NCBI GenBank assembly: GCA_022376925.1
Contig: JAIOJX010000006.1
Location: 62,457,394 to 62,521,393, forward strand
Reading direction: 5' to 3'
Source of the DNA: Tragulus kanchil
Taxonomy: Eukaryota; Chordata; Mammalia; Artiodactyla; Tragulidae
Length of the DNA: 64,000 bases
Positions 24,925 through 37,685 of the stretch are shown here, one piece after another. Position 1 is the stretch's first letter, and every line of letters starts with the position of its first letter. The notes under the pieces were generated by a model, which saw only the letters and a program-made list of their open reading frames with translations, did not search any database and had not been told where the DNA came from. Position numbers and translations under genes: made by a program.

Positions 24925-26847
24925 AGGCTCAGCTACTCCAACTGTCCTAACCCAGGTGTCAGACATCCTACTTCTAGTCCAGGAGCCATCTTGGTCGTCT
25001 TGTTCAATGCTATAGTTATGTGTCTCAGGCCACAGTCAAGATCTAACTGCACTCATTTAAGAGAACTTCAGTGAGAATCACTCAACTAAGCCTAGTCTGC
25101 CTACAGAATAAAAATGTTATGATAGTCTACAAAGAGGTCCCAAACCTCTGGAATCTAATGCCTGATTACCTGAGGTGCAACTGATGTAATAACAATAAAA
25201 ATAAACATACAATAAATGTAATATTTTTAAATCATTCCCCACCCAATCCTGGTCCATGGAAAAACTTTTCCACAAAACCCATCATTGGACCAAAAAAGTT
25301 ATGGACAGCTGGTTTACTATATAAAATATATATGATCAGAACAAAACTACAGTGATATACTGCATGAAATACATGTTATGTACCTGAAATAATATATGTA
25401 AAATACTTAACTTTGTTAACATTTTACATATCAAAGAAATATTTTAAAAATCACAGTAATTGTTAAGTATTCTTTAAGGTTTAAGAGTTCATTTCATATA
25501 TATTATTTAATTTAACCATTATAGCAAGTTTATGAGATATCATTATTTCTTCTGGTATGGACTTAATATTCATCACCCCAAATTCATGTCTTGAAGCCCT
25601 AATCCTCAATGTAATGGTATTTGGACTTGGGACTTTGGGGCAGTAATTAGGACTTGAGACATTTCTATAATGTACAGAATTTGTATGTTTCTTTAAAATT
25701 TGAATGCATTTAAGTATGATCTAGCTCTACAGTCTTATAAGTAAATTAAAAATCTAAGAGAAAATGCTTCTTGAATGAACTCCTGAATATTTGAGAATCA
25801 TACGCCAAGTAACCATGAATTGTGTACTAATAGCTAGTTTTCAACAACGGTTTCCCAGTGAACCACATACCCTGGAATTCATGTCCTGTGTGGTCCTCTT
25901 TCTAAGAATCTGAACTGATTATCTATTTAATGAAGGAAAAGTGGTAGTGAGGTGAGTTCAGAAAAAGCCTTGCAGTCCCTGCCTTGGTTTCTTGGAATAC
26001 TCATTCTGGTGGGAGCCAGCTCCCATGTAAGGAATCTATCTACTTAAAATCCTCCACTGATAGGAAGCCCATGTTAGCTATAAGGAGAAGCAGCATGGAG
26101 AAAAAGACCAGTCCAGGCTCAGCTACTCCAACTGTCCTAACCCAGGTGTCAGACATCCTACTTCTAGTCCAGGAGCCATCTTGGTCGTCTTGTTCAATGC
26201 TATAGTTATGTGTCTCAGGCCACAGTCAAGATCTAACTGCACTCATTTAAGAGAACTTCAGTGAGAATCACTCAACTAAGCCTAGTCTGCCTACAGAATA
26301 AAAATGTTATGATAGTCTACAAAGAGGTCCCAAACCTCTGGAATCTAATGCCTGATTACCTGAGGTGCAACTGATGTAATAACAATAAAAATAAACATAC
26401 AATAAATGTAATATTTTAAATCATTCCCCACCCAATCCTGGTCCATGAAAAAACTTTTCCACAAAACCCATCATTGGACCAAAAAAGTTATGGACAGCTG
26501 GTTTACTATATAAAATATATATGATCAGAACAAAACTACAGTGATATACTGCATGAAATACATGTTATGTACCTGAAATAATATATGTAAAATACTTAAC
26601 TTTGTTAACATTTTACATATCAAAGAAATATTTTAAAAATCACAGTAATTGTTAAGTATTCTTTAAGGTTTAAGAGTTCATTTCATATATATTATTTAAT
26701 TTAACCATTATAGCAAGTTTATGAGATATCATTATTTCTTCTGGTATGGACTTAATATTCATCACCCCAAATTCATGTCTTGAAGCCCTAATCCTCAATG
26801 TAATGGTATTTGGACTTGGGACTTTGGGGCAGTAATTAGGACTTGAG
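24459..26847. repeat. Tandem duplication J, period about 1190
   Basis: 24459-25658 recurs at 25652-26847. The block 24459-24924 belongs also to duplication I, so sequence around 23300, 24461 and 25653 is present three times. The middle copy differs from both others near 24547, with extra A/T bases. Confidence 0.93.
25133..25322 (+). mobile_element. Possible hAT-type DNA transposon remnant (second copy 26323-26511)
   Basis: 'gaatctaatgcctgattacc', 'ctgaggtgcaactgatg', 'cctggtccatggaaaaac' and 'ccaaaaaagttatggacagc' resemble the end of an old mammalian DNA transposon. Exact family not recalled. Confidence 0.4.
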
Positions 26848-27104
26848 GTTGGAGTTCTCAGGATAGGAATAGTGCACTTATAAGAAAAGACATGAGCAAG
26901 ATGATCTCTCCCTCTCTTTACTGTGTCTCACAGCAGCAAGGTGTCCACCTACAAAACTGGAAGAGGCCCCCACCAGGAACGGAATTGCTGTACTCCTTAA
27001 CCTTGAACTTCATAACCTCCAAAACGGTGCAAAATAAATTTCTGTTGTTCAAGAAATTCAGGGTATGGTATTTTCATTATAGCAGCAGGAATTGACTAAC
27101 ACAC
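26743..27104 (+). mobile_element. MaLR LTR, MLT1-like (partial first copy 25553-25658)
   Basis: 'ggtatggacttaatattca', 'ttgaagccctaatcctcaat', 'ttggacttgggactttggg', 'caaaataaatttctgttgtt' and 'agcagcaggaattgactaac' follow the MLT1 LTR from end to end. Only the first 105 bases are doubled, by duplication J. Confidence 0.75.
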
Positions 27105-27535
27105 TGTTCATTTTAAATATTGGAAATTGGGCTTTGAAAAGGTCCAATAGACAAACTAGAAAGTTTTCAAATGTTTATCTATAGTAGAATGGGAGATTTG
27201 TGTATTATTGTACACAGACAATACTGTATATGACAGTAAATAATATACAATGAAATCCAAAAATGTGTTTTATTAATGCAATATGAAAAAAACAGAGAAA
27301 TAGACTATATAACATGTGATTCAATATGCAGACTGTTAAAACTAACAAAATGAATCAGTTGTGCTTAACGTCAAGACAGTGGTTAACCTTGTGAAGGGGG
27401 AGAGGTTATTGACTAGAACAATAGAACCTTTTGTGAAGGTTCTAGTCTGTGATCTTGGTGCCTTTCACTTTCACACAGTTATGTAAAGTCTGTGAAAACT
27501 AGTTGTGAATGTTAATTAAGCTTATTTTATAGGTG

Positions 27536-27581
<46 letters not shown>
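27536..27581 (+). repeat. Compound (TA)n(TG)n microsatellite (second copy 28650-28699)
   Basis: Copy 1 has about 13 bases of TA and 34 of TG; copy 2 has about 15 and 36. A difference of one unit in each run is what two alleles would show. Confidence 0.92.
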
Positions 27582-27582
<1 letters not shown>

Positions 27583-27587
27583 ATAAG

Positions 27588-28394
27588 ACAGTTTAGTTCA
27601 GTTGCTCAGTTGTATCTGACTCTTTGCGAACCCATGAACTGCAACACGCCAGACTTGTCTGTCCTTCAAACCTCCCAGAGATTGTTCAAACTCATGTCCA
27701 ATGAGTCACTGATGCCATTCAACCATCTCATCCTCTGTGGTCCCCTTCTCCTTCTGCCTTCTGTTTTTCCCAGAATCAGGGCTTTTTTCCAATGTGTCAT
27801 TTCTTTACATCAGATGGGCAAAGAATTGGAGCTTCAGCATCAGTCCTTCCAATGAATATTCATGGTAGATTTCCTTTAGGATTGAGTGTTTGATCTCCAT
27901 GAAGTCCAAGGGAGTCTCAAGAGTCCTCTCTAGCACCGCAGGTCGAAGGCATCAATTCTTTGGTGCTTAGTCTTTAAAGTCCATGTCTTGGGACTTCCCT
28001 TGTGGTCCAGTGGTTAAGATTCTGTGTTCCCAATGCAGAGGGCTCGAGTTCGATCCCTGGTCAGGGAACTAGATCCCACCTGCCACAACTAAGACCCAAA
28101 TAAATAAATAGTAATAATAAAGTCCATGTCTCACATCCATACGTGATTACAGGAAAAACCATAATTGTGACTATAAAGACCTTGTTTGGCAAAGTAACAT
28201 CTCTGCTCTAGGTTTGTCATAGCTTTTCTTCAAAGGAAAAAGCATCTTTTAATTTCACATCTGCAGTCACCATCCACAGTGATTTTTGAGTCCAAGAAAA
28301 TGAAGTCTTTCACTGTTCCCATTCCTTGCCCATATATTTGCCATTAAGGGATGGGATCAGATGCCATGATCTTCATTTTTGAGTTTGAAGCCCC
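27588..28394 (-). mobile_element. BovB (RTE) fragment, copy 1, interrupted by a SINE
   Basis: Antisense of the RTE 3' region through 'tttcctttaggattgag', the SINE at 27989-28118, then 'gtgattacaggaaaaacca' and 'gatgccatgatcttcattt'. The underlying frame is broken by many changes. Confidence 0.88.
27989..28118 (+). mobile_element. CHR-type SINE nested in BovB (second copy 29107-29236)
   Basis: 'gggacttcccttgtggtcc' start, 'ggctcgagttcgatccctgg', and tail '(aaat)n agtaataat'. A perfect 13-bp duplication of the host BovB ('aaagtccatgtct') flanks it at 27976-27988 and 28119-28131. Confidence 0.92.
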
Positions 28395-28649
28395 CCCAAA
28401 AAGCTTTTAGTTTCTTCTCAATAATGGCAAAAAACTAGTTATAACATGTGATTCAATAACAAAATGAATCAGTTGTGCTTAACGTCAAGACAGTGGTTAA
28501 CCTTGTGAAGGGGGAGAGGTTATTGACTAGAACAATAGAACCTTTTGTGAAGGTTCTAGTCTGTGATCTTGGTGCCTTTCACTTTCACACAGTTATGTAA
28601 AGTCTGTGAAAACTAGTTGTGAATGTTAATTAAGCTTATTTTATAGGTG

Positions 28650-28700
<51 letters not shown>

Positions 28701-28705
28701 ATAAG

Positions 28706-29905
28706 ACAGTTTAGTTCAGTTGCTCAGTTGTATCTGACTCTTTGCGAACCCATGAACTGCAACACGCCAGACTTGTCTGTCCTTCAAACCTCCCAGAGAT
28801 TGTTCAAACTCATGTCCAATGAGTCACTGATGCCATTCAACCATCTCATCCTCTGTGGTCCCCTTCTCCTTCTGCCTTCTGTTTTTCCCAGAATCAGGGC
28901 TTTTTTCCAATGTGTCATTTCTTTACATCAGATGGGCAAAGAATTGGAGCTTCAGCATCAGTCCTTCCAATGAATATTCATGGTAGATTTCCTTTAGGAT
29001 TGAGTGTTTGATCTCCATGAAGTCCAAGGGAGTCTCAAGAGTCCTCTCTAGCACCGCAGGTCGAAGGCATCAATTCTTTGGTGCTTAGTCTTTAAAGTCC
29101 ATGTCTTGGGACTTCCCTTGTGGTCCAGTGGTTAAGATTCTGTGTTCCCAATGCAGAGGGCTCGAGTTCGATCCCTGGTCAGGGAACTAGATCCCACCTG
29201 CCACAACTAAGACCCAAATAAATAAATAGTAATAATAAAGTCCATGTCTCACATCCATACGTGATTACAGGAAAAACCATAATTGTGACTATAAAGACCT
29301 TGTTTGGCAAAGTAACATCTCTGCTCTAGGTTTGTCATAGCTTTTCTTCAAAGGAAAAAGCATCTTTTAATTTCACATCTGCAGTCACCATCCACAGTGA
29401 TTTTTGAGTCCAAGAAAATGAAGTCTTTCACTGTTCCCATTCCTTGCCCATATATTTGCCATTAAGGGATGGGATCAGATGCCATGATCTTCATTTTTTG
29501 AAAGCTGAGTTTGAAGCCAACTTTTTCACTCTCCTCTTTCACCTTCATTAAGAGTAGCTCTTTAGTTCCTCTTCACTTTCTGCCATAAAGGTGGTGTCAT
29601 CTGCATATCTGAGGTTATTGATATTTCTGCCACAATCTTGATTCAAGCTGTGCTTCATTCAGACCATGTTTTACATGATGTGCTCTGCATATTTGTTAAA
29701 TAGACAGGATGACGATATACAATCTTGACATACTCCTTTCCCAATATGGAACCAGCCTGTTGTTGCATGTCCAGTTTCAACTGTTGCTTCTTGACCTGCA
29801 GACAGGTTTGTCAGGAGGCAGGTAAGGAGGTCTGCTATTCCCATCTCTTTAAAGAATTTTCCAGTTTGTGGATCCACACAGTCAAAAGCTTCAATTGAAA
29901 AAATA
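28706..29905 (-). mobile_element. BovB (RTE) fragment, copy 2 with its continuation
   Basis: Copy 2 of the element continues past the duplication into further RT-domain sequence: 'aagccaactttttcactctc', 'ggtggtgtcatctgcatatc', 'catgttttacatgatgtgct' and 'ccagcctgttgttgcatgtc', stopping near 29905. It covers the 3' half of the reverse transcriptase region and is riddled with small changes. 29906-30110 holds nothing recognised. Confidence 0.85.
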
Positions 29906-30117
29906 GAGGCATAAATGCCTTGTCTGAGTATGTGTAGTAAGAAGCAAAAGGTATTTTCAAATCTTGTTTCTCAGGCTTCAAATAATGAGCAATTTTATTT
30001 CTGGGGGCTTTACTTCCCAGTGAAGCTCTCAGTTAACTACACATAGCATGTGTATAAATCTATAAATATGCTCCAACAATTAGTTCCCAATGACACTTCA
30101 TTATCCAAATGTAATCA

Positions 30118-30710
30118 CTAATATTTATTGAAAGCTTACAATTATCTTGAATATGCATTATCCTAGATAATACTTGCATTACCTCGCACTTTGCATGCTC
30201 TGACTCATTAAAAACTTAAAAAGGGCTTCCCTGGTGGTCCAGTGGGAAAAGAATCTGCCTTTCAGTGCAAGGGGCACCGATTCGATCCCTGGACTGGGAA
30301 GATTCCACGTGCCATGGAGCAGCTGGACCGGTGAGACAATTACGAGCCAGAGCTCTGGTGCATGTGTGCCCAGAACTGGTGCTTTGCAAAGAGAGAGGCC
30401 ATTGCAATGGGAGGCCCATACAGGCCAAAGAATAAACATGGATGAAAATAAATAAATAAAAAAACAGTAGAGACCAAGAGACCAAAAATTAAAAAAATAA
30501 AATAACCTTACAAGAATACTATGAGGTAGTTACCACCACTGTCACTATCAGCATCACCATCCTCTTCCTCATATCTCAGATGAGGACACTAAGGCACAGA
30601 AGTATTAGACAAATGGACAAGTATCCCAAATAGCTCATAACAGATCTAATATTGGGACCCAAGCAATCTGAGCCCAGATCTCCTACTCCTACTCTCTACA
30701 CTGTTTTTCA
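30118..30710 (+). mobile_element. MIR split by a SINE (right half copied at 31590-31796)
   Basis: The left part 30118-30213 ('aatatttattgaaagcttac') and right part 30509-30710 ('actatgaggtagttaccacc', 'gatgaggacactaaggcaca') are the two halves of one MIR. The CHR SINE at 30223 separates them. Confidence 0.65.
30223..30500 (+). mobile_element. CHR-type SINE (second, 5'-clipped copy 31341-31585)
   Basis: 'gggcttccctggtggtccag', 'cgattcgatccctggactgg' and 'cagaactggtgctttgcaaa', followed by an A-rich tail. The second copy lacks the first 30 bases because duplication L starts inside it. Confidence 0.85.
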
Positions 30711-32416
30711 AGTACTGAGAATGATCATCTATATGCCATCCACTGGACCATCCCCTCTCAGACCTAGAACATACACCTATATAACTCTGGACTGTAACAG
30801 ATGTTTCAATGCACACCATTATTTTGGATCTCATCATAAAGAATCCTGTTGCGCAGCACCCTTCCATCATTTGTTCATTCAAGCACTCATACATTCATTC
30901 ATTCATTCAGCAAACACTACATGCCAAACTTTCTGGATTTTAGTAAACATGGACCCAGGTCTCTGCACAAGTCTCACTCACTCCATCTTACAATATTAGA
31001 ATCCATTCATGCTGTCTGTGGTGTCTCCAACAAACACAGACACTTCTTTAAGTTTACACAAATTTGCAGTTTATTGTTCCTTATGACAAACCCTTGAAGA
31101 AATAGTCATGATTGCTGACTATTACATTATTATTTGTATCACTATTACAGATAAAAGAGTTCAATTTTCACAGTTTTGGTCAGACTTCTTCATCAAAGTA
31201 TCTCTTAGAAAAGTTTTTCCTCTACAAGGAAACAGTCAGCACAAGAAGGAGAGCTCAGTCCATGCCATAGGGTTTTGGTACACTGGTTTATTGCCATCAG
31301 CCTTGGGAGAGTCATAGTAATTTGATATCATGAAAAGACAATCTGCCTTTCAGTGCAAGGGCACCGATTCGATCCCTGGACTGGGAAGATTCCACGTGCC
31401 ATGGAGCAGCTGGACCGGTGAGACAATTACGAGCCAGAGCTCTGGTGCATGTGTGCCCAGAACTGGTGCTTTGCAAAGAGAGAGGCCATTGCAATGGGAG
31501 GCCCATACAGGCCAAAGAATAAACATGGATGAAAATAAATAAATAAAAAAACAGTAGAGACCAAGAGACCAAAAATTAAAAAATAAAATAACCTTACAAG
31601 AATACTATGAGGTAGTTACCACCACTGTCACTATCAGCATCACCATCCTCTTCCTCATATCTCAGATGAGGACACTAAGGCACAGAAGTATTAGACAAAT
31701 GGACAAGTATCCCAAATAGCTCATAACAGATCTAATATTGGGACCCAAGCAATCTGAGCCCAGATCTCCTACTCCTACTCTCTACACTGTTTTTCAAGTA
31801 CTGAGAATGATCATCTATATGCCATCCACTGGACCATCCCCTCTCAGACCTAGAACATACACCTATATAACTCTGGACTGTAACAGATGTTTCAATGCAC
31901 ACCATTATTTTGGATCTCATCATAAAGAATCCTGTTGCCCCTTTCCTTCCATCATTTGTTCATTCAAGCACTCATACATTCATTCATTCATTCAGCAAAC
32001 ACTACATGCCAAACTTTCTAGATTTTAGTAAACATGGACCCAGGTCTCTGCACAAGTCTCACTCACTCCATCTTACAATATTAGAATCCATTCATGCTGT
32101 CTGTGGTGTCTCCAACAAACACAGACACTTCTTTAAGTTTACACAAATTTGCAGTTTATTGTTCCTTATGACAAACCCTTGAAGAAATAGTCATGATTGC
32201 TGACTATTACATTATTATTTGTATCACTATTACAGATAAAAGAGTTCAATTTTCACAGTTTTGGTCAGACTTCTTCATCAAAGTATCTCTTAGAAAAGTT
32301 TTTCCTCTACAAGGAAACAGTCAGCACAAGAAGGAGAGCTCAGTCCATGCCATAGGGTTTTGGTACACTGGTTTATTGCCATCAGCCTTGGGAGAGTCAT
32401 AGTAATTTGATATCAA
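30253..32416. repeat. Tandem duplication L, period 1086-1088
   Basis: 30253-31330 recurs at 31341-32416. Differences: one G lost near 31360, one A lost in a run near 31580, 'gcgcagcacccttcc' versus 'gccccttcc' near 30850/31935, and G/A at about 30940/32020. A (CATT)n run at 30890-30910 is shared. The rest, 30715-31330, is unclassified. Confidence 0.95.
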
Positions 32417-34278
32417 TAAAGTACCAATGTTTCCAAGCAATTTACCTTTAAAAAATAAATGTTCTTGGCTTCAAATTTATCTCTATGAGAAATCAGCTCA
32501 TTCTTGAATGTGTGTTTTCTTTAGTAGAAACATAAGAACCAGCACTGCAGTTCTGAGCATTGTTCCAACAAGAAATCTCTGTGTGCTGAAGCCTGGAGGA
32601 AACTATCAAGAATGGTGACCCTAAGTCCCTAAACTAGGGTTACTATTATTATTCTTTTAGCTCTATGACAGCCTATCACCCTTTCCTACTGAGATGTATC
32701 TTTTAGAGTCATAGTCAGAAGCCTGGTTTTAGCAGGGTGGGACCAGGGCCAAACCAGGCCAGGGTGGGTCCACATATTTAGAAGCATGTCTCATAACATA
32801 GTACCAACAATTATTTCCTTCCAGGAGCTCCAAGTTCTACAATGCCAACCCTTAGCTAAGGTAGCATATTTCTAATTGTCTTTCACCATTTCAAAGCAAA
32901 CATCTCTGGAAAAAAGACTGGTCTATAACTTGGTAAAATGTCCTGTGAGAATTTCTAGGCACTCTTATTTTAAAAAAATAATAAAAATAAAGCACTGCTG
33001 TCAATTTCATGCAAATATGCATAAATAGAGAGTATAGTGTCAAATATCTGAGCCCTGAAGCCTCTGAGGCAAAGCCAAGAAGGAACAATCAAGGAGGAAA
33101 TTTTTCATGGGCCTTGGCTCATTTACATTCTGCTAATTTACTGAGACAAAGTGAAGCTTGGAAGCTAATGAGACGGTTTGTGATGCTGGAGTATTTTGTG
33201 TAAATGAAAATCTACCACTCTGTTTTTTTTCTTTTTGAATAAAGTATGCTTCTAAGGACAATTATTTAATACTAGATGCTTAAATTCTTACATTTGAAAG
33301 TGTAAAACTGAACATACAACATTTTAATTAAGTTGATCTTTCTGCAAAAGACTGAACCTGGCTTTCAGCCCCTGAAGGGCTGGAGTTGAATTTAGTGCCT
33401 CTTGCAGAATTGAAGTCTCTACTTCAGTGTCTGAGTTTGGTTGCAGATGTGAACCTAGGGAATGCTGTTATAACTTAAATAGTTTTAGATCTACAAAGAC
33501 TAAAGGACTAGAACTGAAAAGATTCCCTGTTGTCAGTTGCTGTGACTTGGAACTCAGACACAAGGAGATGGTTGGAAAGGGGAGAGGGATATCTTTTATC
33601 TTTCTGACAAAGTGAAAGTTAGACACAAAATTCTGAACTGATTGGCGTATTTATGCAAACACAAAAAGCTAGGGTACCAAGTCAATGAAGAGATTGTACA
33701 GTTCTGTTTTTGTCTCCAAATAAAAATAAAAGAGGAAATGCTGATAATACAGCCTTGATAGCCTGCCTCCCAGTTTAGAGGAAGACACTTTGCCTGGTAT
33801 AATGCCCTTTGGGTTTGATAAATACTTTGGGGGAAGTAATGGAATTGTTACAAATAAGTAGTCTGGGACCACACATGTTCACTTACTCTGGCCCATTACT
33901 CTGCAAACGGGTCCATGATCACCCTGCCTAATGTCGATATTCAACTCCTACCATCTACACCAGGTGACATATTCAGAGGTAGTTTTTAAAAAAGAAAAAA
34001 TAGACCCAATAAGCTGTAATCTAAAGTGTTCTGGTCTGTAATTATATAAAATTGAAGTGGGCAGACAGAGGATTTAATAACTGTATGTGTAATATGTAAC
34101 TGAATTGTGCTTCTGCTAAGTAATCTGTATGGAAGCTGTAGCGGGTTTAACTGGGACAGAGGGGTTTCTGGCCTCAGTAGAGACTCTGGGAGTGCCTTCA
34201 TTATGGCTTAATCCTCTACCCATTTTGAGAGCATACTAAATCAGCTACTTGTAAGTCAGAGCTGCCTATGTCAGGGGC
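32417..34278. other. Unique sequence, the least repetitive stretch
   Basis: No transposon, duplication or gene recognised over about 1.9 kb. It includes an octamer-like ATGCAAAT at 33009-33016 and a TAAT-rich segment around 33120-33175, noted only as a candidate conserved non-coding region. Confidence 0.45.
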
Positions 34279-34515
34279 ATGTAAAAGTAGCATTTATTGA
34301 ATACTACCCATGGATCAGATATTGTGCTAAGAGCTTTGCATACACAAACTTCTTCAACCCTTACCTCAGTCCTCTGTGATATATATTCTTGTTAATATTC
34401 CTAAGACAAAGCAAAGCTAGAAAGGTTAAATAGTTTGTCCAGTATGATGAGCTGATATGTGACAGAGGCAGGATTTGACCTACAGAGTCAGACTCCAGAA
34501 CCGTCAGATGCTAGA
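34279..34515 (+). mobile_element. MIR SINE
   Basis: 'gcatttattgaatactaccc', 'gatattgtgctaagagcttt', 'cctcagtcctctgtgata' and 'aggcaggatttgacctacag' follow the MIR consensus through nearly its full length. Confidence 0.75.
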
Positions 34516-35436
34516 CACAGAATGCCACCCTAAGGTGTGCACATCCAGTGGAGAGAGGAGGATTTGCCTCCAAAGATCAGCATAACTCATCATGGAGGTC
34601 ACAAAGCAAGATGCCTACAAGACAGGAATCAAGGAACAGGTCCCCAAAGCCAGCTTTTAAGAAATGTAACTCGAATGCTTGATGCAATAACAATTTGCTT
34701 GATCACACTATTTTTTAGAGTTGGCTACCTTTGGTAGAAAACCTCTGACCCACACAAGGAAGATATTTCACAGATTTTTAAAGTAGACAGAGGGAGTGAT
34801 CATTGCTCCTTCTTCTCTAGAACACAAATGCTCAGCTTTCAGAGGCAAGAAGATGAATACCTGGATAGAATCAATCAAGCTGTGATCTTGGTCTCCCAGG
34901 AAGCTGAGAGAAATATATCAATACCTCTTTCTGAGGTGAGAGGACTGATCTCCCCACCTTTCACAATGTGTAGTCGTTGTCTCTTGGCTGCATAGGTGAT
35001 ACATTCATGCTTCTAACCAGTCTGAATTTTGGTTGATTGTTTTTATATATTTATTTAGGGATAGTGTCACTGATAATTTATTTTCCAAAGTATCATCCAT
35101 GTCTAAGCTGAGATTCAATTTTCATGGCTTTATATCTACCATATTCTCTGGTCTCCAAACTCAATTGCTCATCCCTTTTTTTGAATTATGAAACTAATTG
35201 ATCCCATGTTCAATATTCATTTCATCCTTTTTTTTCCCCAAGCTTACCTCATTTACACCTGATAATACAGTATGTTGCTTATCTGGAAGTTGGACTAGGC
35301 CATGAATTCCTTTCCTGGATTAAGTCAGACCTTAGAATACTCATCCTTAATAAGCACCTAGTGAATATATGCTGTGCTGAATACATGACACACTCTCTCT
35401 CTCTGTATAAATATATACCAGCAATTATAATTCATG
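34516..35436. other. Unique sequence
   Basis: Nothing recognised apart from a short (TC)n run at about 35393-35403. Short open frames only. Confidence 0.45.
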
Positions 35437-35452
35437 AAGATCTAGTATTTTT

Positions 35453-35722
35453 TTTTAATTTTTGCTTTTTTATTGTTTTCTTTACTTTATTTACTTTCAT
35501 CCATCTTTATTCTTCAGCCTGTGTGGGGTCTCCCATTGCAGTGGCCTCTTCCGTGGCAGAGCACCAACTCTGGGTGCATGCACTCCAGAGCACTGGCTGG
35601 TAACTGAACACACCAGTCCGGCCACTCCAAGGCATATGGGATCTTCCTGGACCAGGAATTGAACCTGTGCCCCTTGAACTGCAAGGCGGACTCTTTACCC
35701 ACTGGACCACCAGGGAAGCCCC
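35453..35722 (-). mobile_element. CHR-type SINE with 16-bp target-site duplication (partial copy 36619-36811)
   Basis: Antisense: 'gtctcccattgcagtggcct', 'gaattgaacctgtgcccc' and 'ctggaccaccagggaagccc' at 35722. The repeat 'aagatctagtattttt' flanks it at 35437-35452 and 35723-35738. The second copy is missing the tail and 11 internal bases. Confidence 0.9.
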
Positions 35723-37685
35723 AAGATCTAGTATTTTTGAAAGAATTTCTGTGGTTTAAACTACTAATAAAGTATAAAAACCTGCTTACCACCTACCTAA
35801 CTGCTACCTAAATGCCTTGTTGTTTGTTGTTTGGTTGCTTAACTGTGTCTGACTGAAGTCTTCCAGGCTCCTCTGTCCATGGGATTTCCCAGGGAAGAAT
35901 TCTGGAGTGGTTTCATGTTTCTAGACCCCATATCAGGAAATTCCAAAGCTCAGGTGTCTGGGGCAGCACGATTATGCCCTGTCCTGTACTTTTGTAGTCA
36001 TCTCTGCATTATTCTTTGATGAATTTGTCTGCCTTTGTTCAAAGTTTTCCTTGAAGTAAGCACAACGAGTATATAAAATAAATTGAAAGGCAAATTATTA
36101 GTCTTTAAGATATGCAGTAAGATTTCTTAGTTTTCCCCATCAAATGAATAGTTTACTACAAAGTATCTTTAATAGATCTACTTCATTTGGCTGCCCTAAA
36201 ACTAAGGATGATCAACAACAGACTTTAATATTAAATATAGAGAAGACAGTGTTAATTACTGAACACCATTTCTTCTCATATATTTCTCTCTTTAGAGTGC
36301 CTATAACTCTCTGTGGGTATTTCTATTACAGGCCTCCTCACATAGAGTTTTGCTTCCCAATATTTTACATGCTAGATAGTAAACACATCAAGGGCGGGAA
36401 CTTTATTTTATTCATTTTTTTTGTTTTCAGTATCTATTCTTGCAAGAATAAATATTGGTTAAAAGATGAACAGTTTAAAAATCAATTTTAAAAGTTTTAA
36501 ACTCTTCTGTTATTCTTTGTTCCTTCTTGCTAAGTTTCTGAGGACAAAAACATGACAACAGTTTTTGTAAAGGACAAAGCAGGATTTCAAGTCTAATTTT
36601 GCACTTTATTTCCCCCAAAGCCTGTGGGTCTCCCATTGCAGTGGCCTCTTCCGTGGCAGAGGGTGCATGCACTCCAGAGCACTGGCTGGTAACTGAACAC
36701 ACCAGTCCGGCCACTCCAAGGCATATGGGATCTTCCTGGACCAGGAATTGAACCTGTGCCCCTTGAACTGCAAGGCGGACTCTTTACCCACTGGACCACC
36801 AGGGAAGCCCCAAGATCTAGTATTTTTGAAAGAATTTCTGTGGTTTAAACTACTAATAAAGTATAAAAACCTGCTTACCACCTACCTAACTGCTACCTAA
36901 ATGCCTTGTTGTTTGTTGTTTGGTTGCTTAACTGTGTCTGACTGAAGTCTTCCAGGCTCCTCTGTCCATGGGATTTCCCAGGGAAGAATTCTGGAGTGGT
37001 TTCATGTTTCTAGACCCCATATCAGGAAATTCCAAAGCTCAGGTGTCTGGGGCAGCAGATTATGCCCTGTCCTGTACTTTTGTAGTCATCTCTGCATTAT
37101 TCTTTGATGAATTTGTCTGCCTTTGTTCAAAGTTTTCCTTGAAGTAAGCACAACGAGTATATAAAATAAATTGAAAGGCAAATTATTAGTCTTTAAGATA
37201 TGCAGTAAGATTTCTTAGTTTTCCCCATCAAATGAATAGTTTACTACAAAGTATCTTTAATAGATCTACTTCATTTGGCTGCCCTAAAACTAAGGATGAT
37301 CAACAACAGACTTTAATATTAAATATAGAGAAGACAGTGTTAATTACTGAACACCATTTCTTCTCATATATTTCTCTCTTTAGAGTGCCTATAACTCTCT
37401 GTGGGTATTTCTATTACAGGCCTCCTCACATAGAGTTTTGCTTCCCAATATTTTACATGCTAGATAGTAAACACATCAAGGGCGGGAACTTTATTTTATT
37501 CATTTTTTTTTTGTTTTTCAGTATCTATTCTTGCAAGAATAAATATTGGTTAAAAGATGAACAGTTTAAAAATCAATTTTAAAAGTTTTAAACTCTTCTG
37601 TTATTCTTTGTTCCTTCTTGCTAAGTTTCTGAGGACAAAAAACATGACAACAGTTTTTGTAAAGGACAAAGCAGGATTTCAAGTC
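35517..37685. repeat. Tandem duplication M, period 1088
   Basis: 35517-36594 recurs at 36619-37685. The first 50 bases of copy 2 carry two deletions (near 36626 and 11 bases near 36660), and the run near 36415/37505 is 2-3 bases longer in copy 2. Unmatched filler lies at 36595-36618. Confidence 0.95.
35819..35915 (-). mobile_element. Bov-A SINE fragment (second copy 36907-37003)
   Basis: 'gttgcttaactgtgtctgac', 'cttccaggctcctctgtcc' and 'gggatttcccagggaagaat' are the antisense of a Bov-A end. Short. Confidence 0.65.

Larger units (their letters stand above)
27309..29518. repeat. Tandem duplication K, period 1114-1118, with filler
   Basis: 27309-28394 recurs at 28442-29518. Copy 2 lacks about 18 bases at its start and copy 1 lacks about 10 bases near its end. 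About 47 unmatched bases lie at 28395-28441. Both dinucleotide runs are one unit longer in copy 2. Confidence 0.95.

Noticed and set aside
27547..28973. Frames beginning with alternating Cys-Val
   Set aside because: Translation of the (TG)n microsatellite running into antisense BovB.
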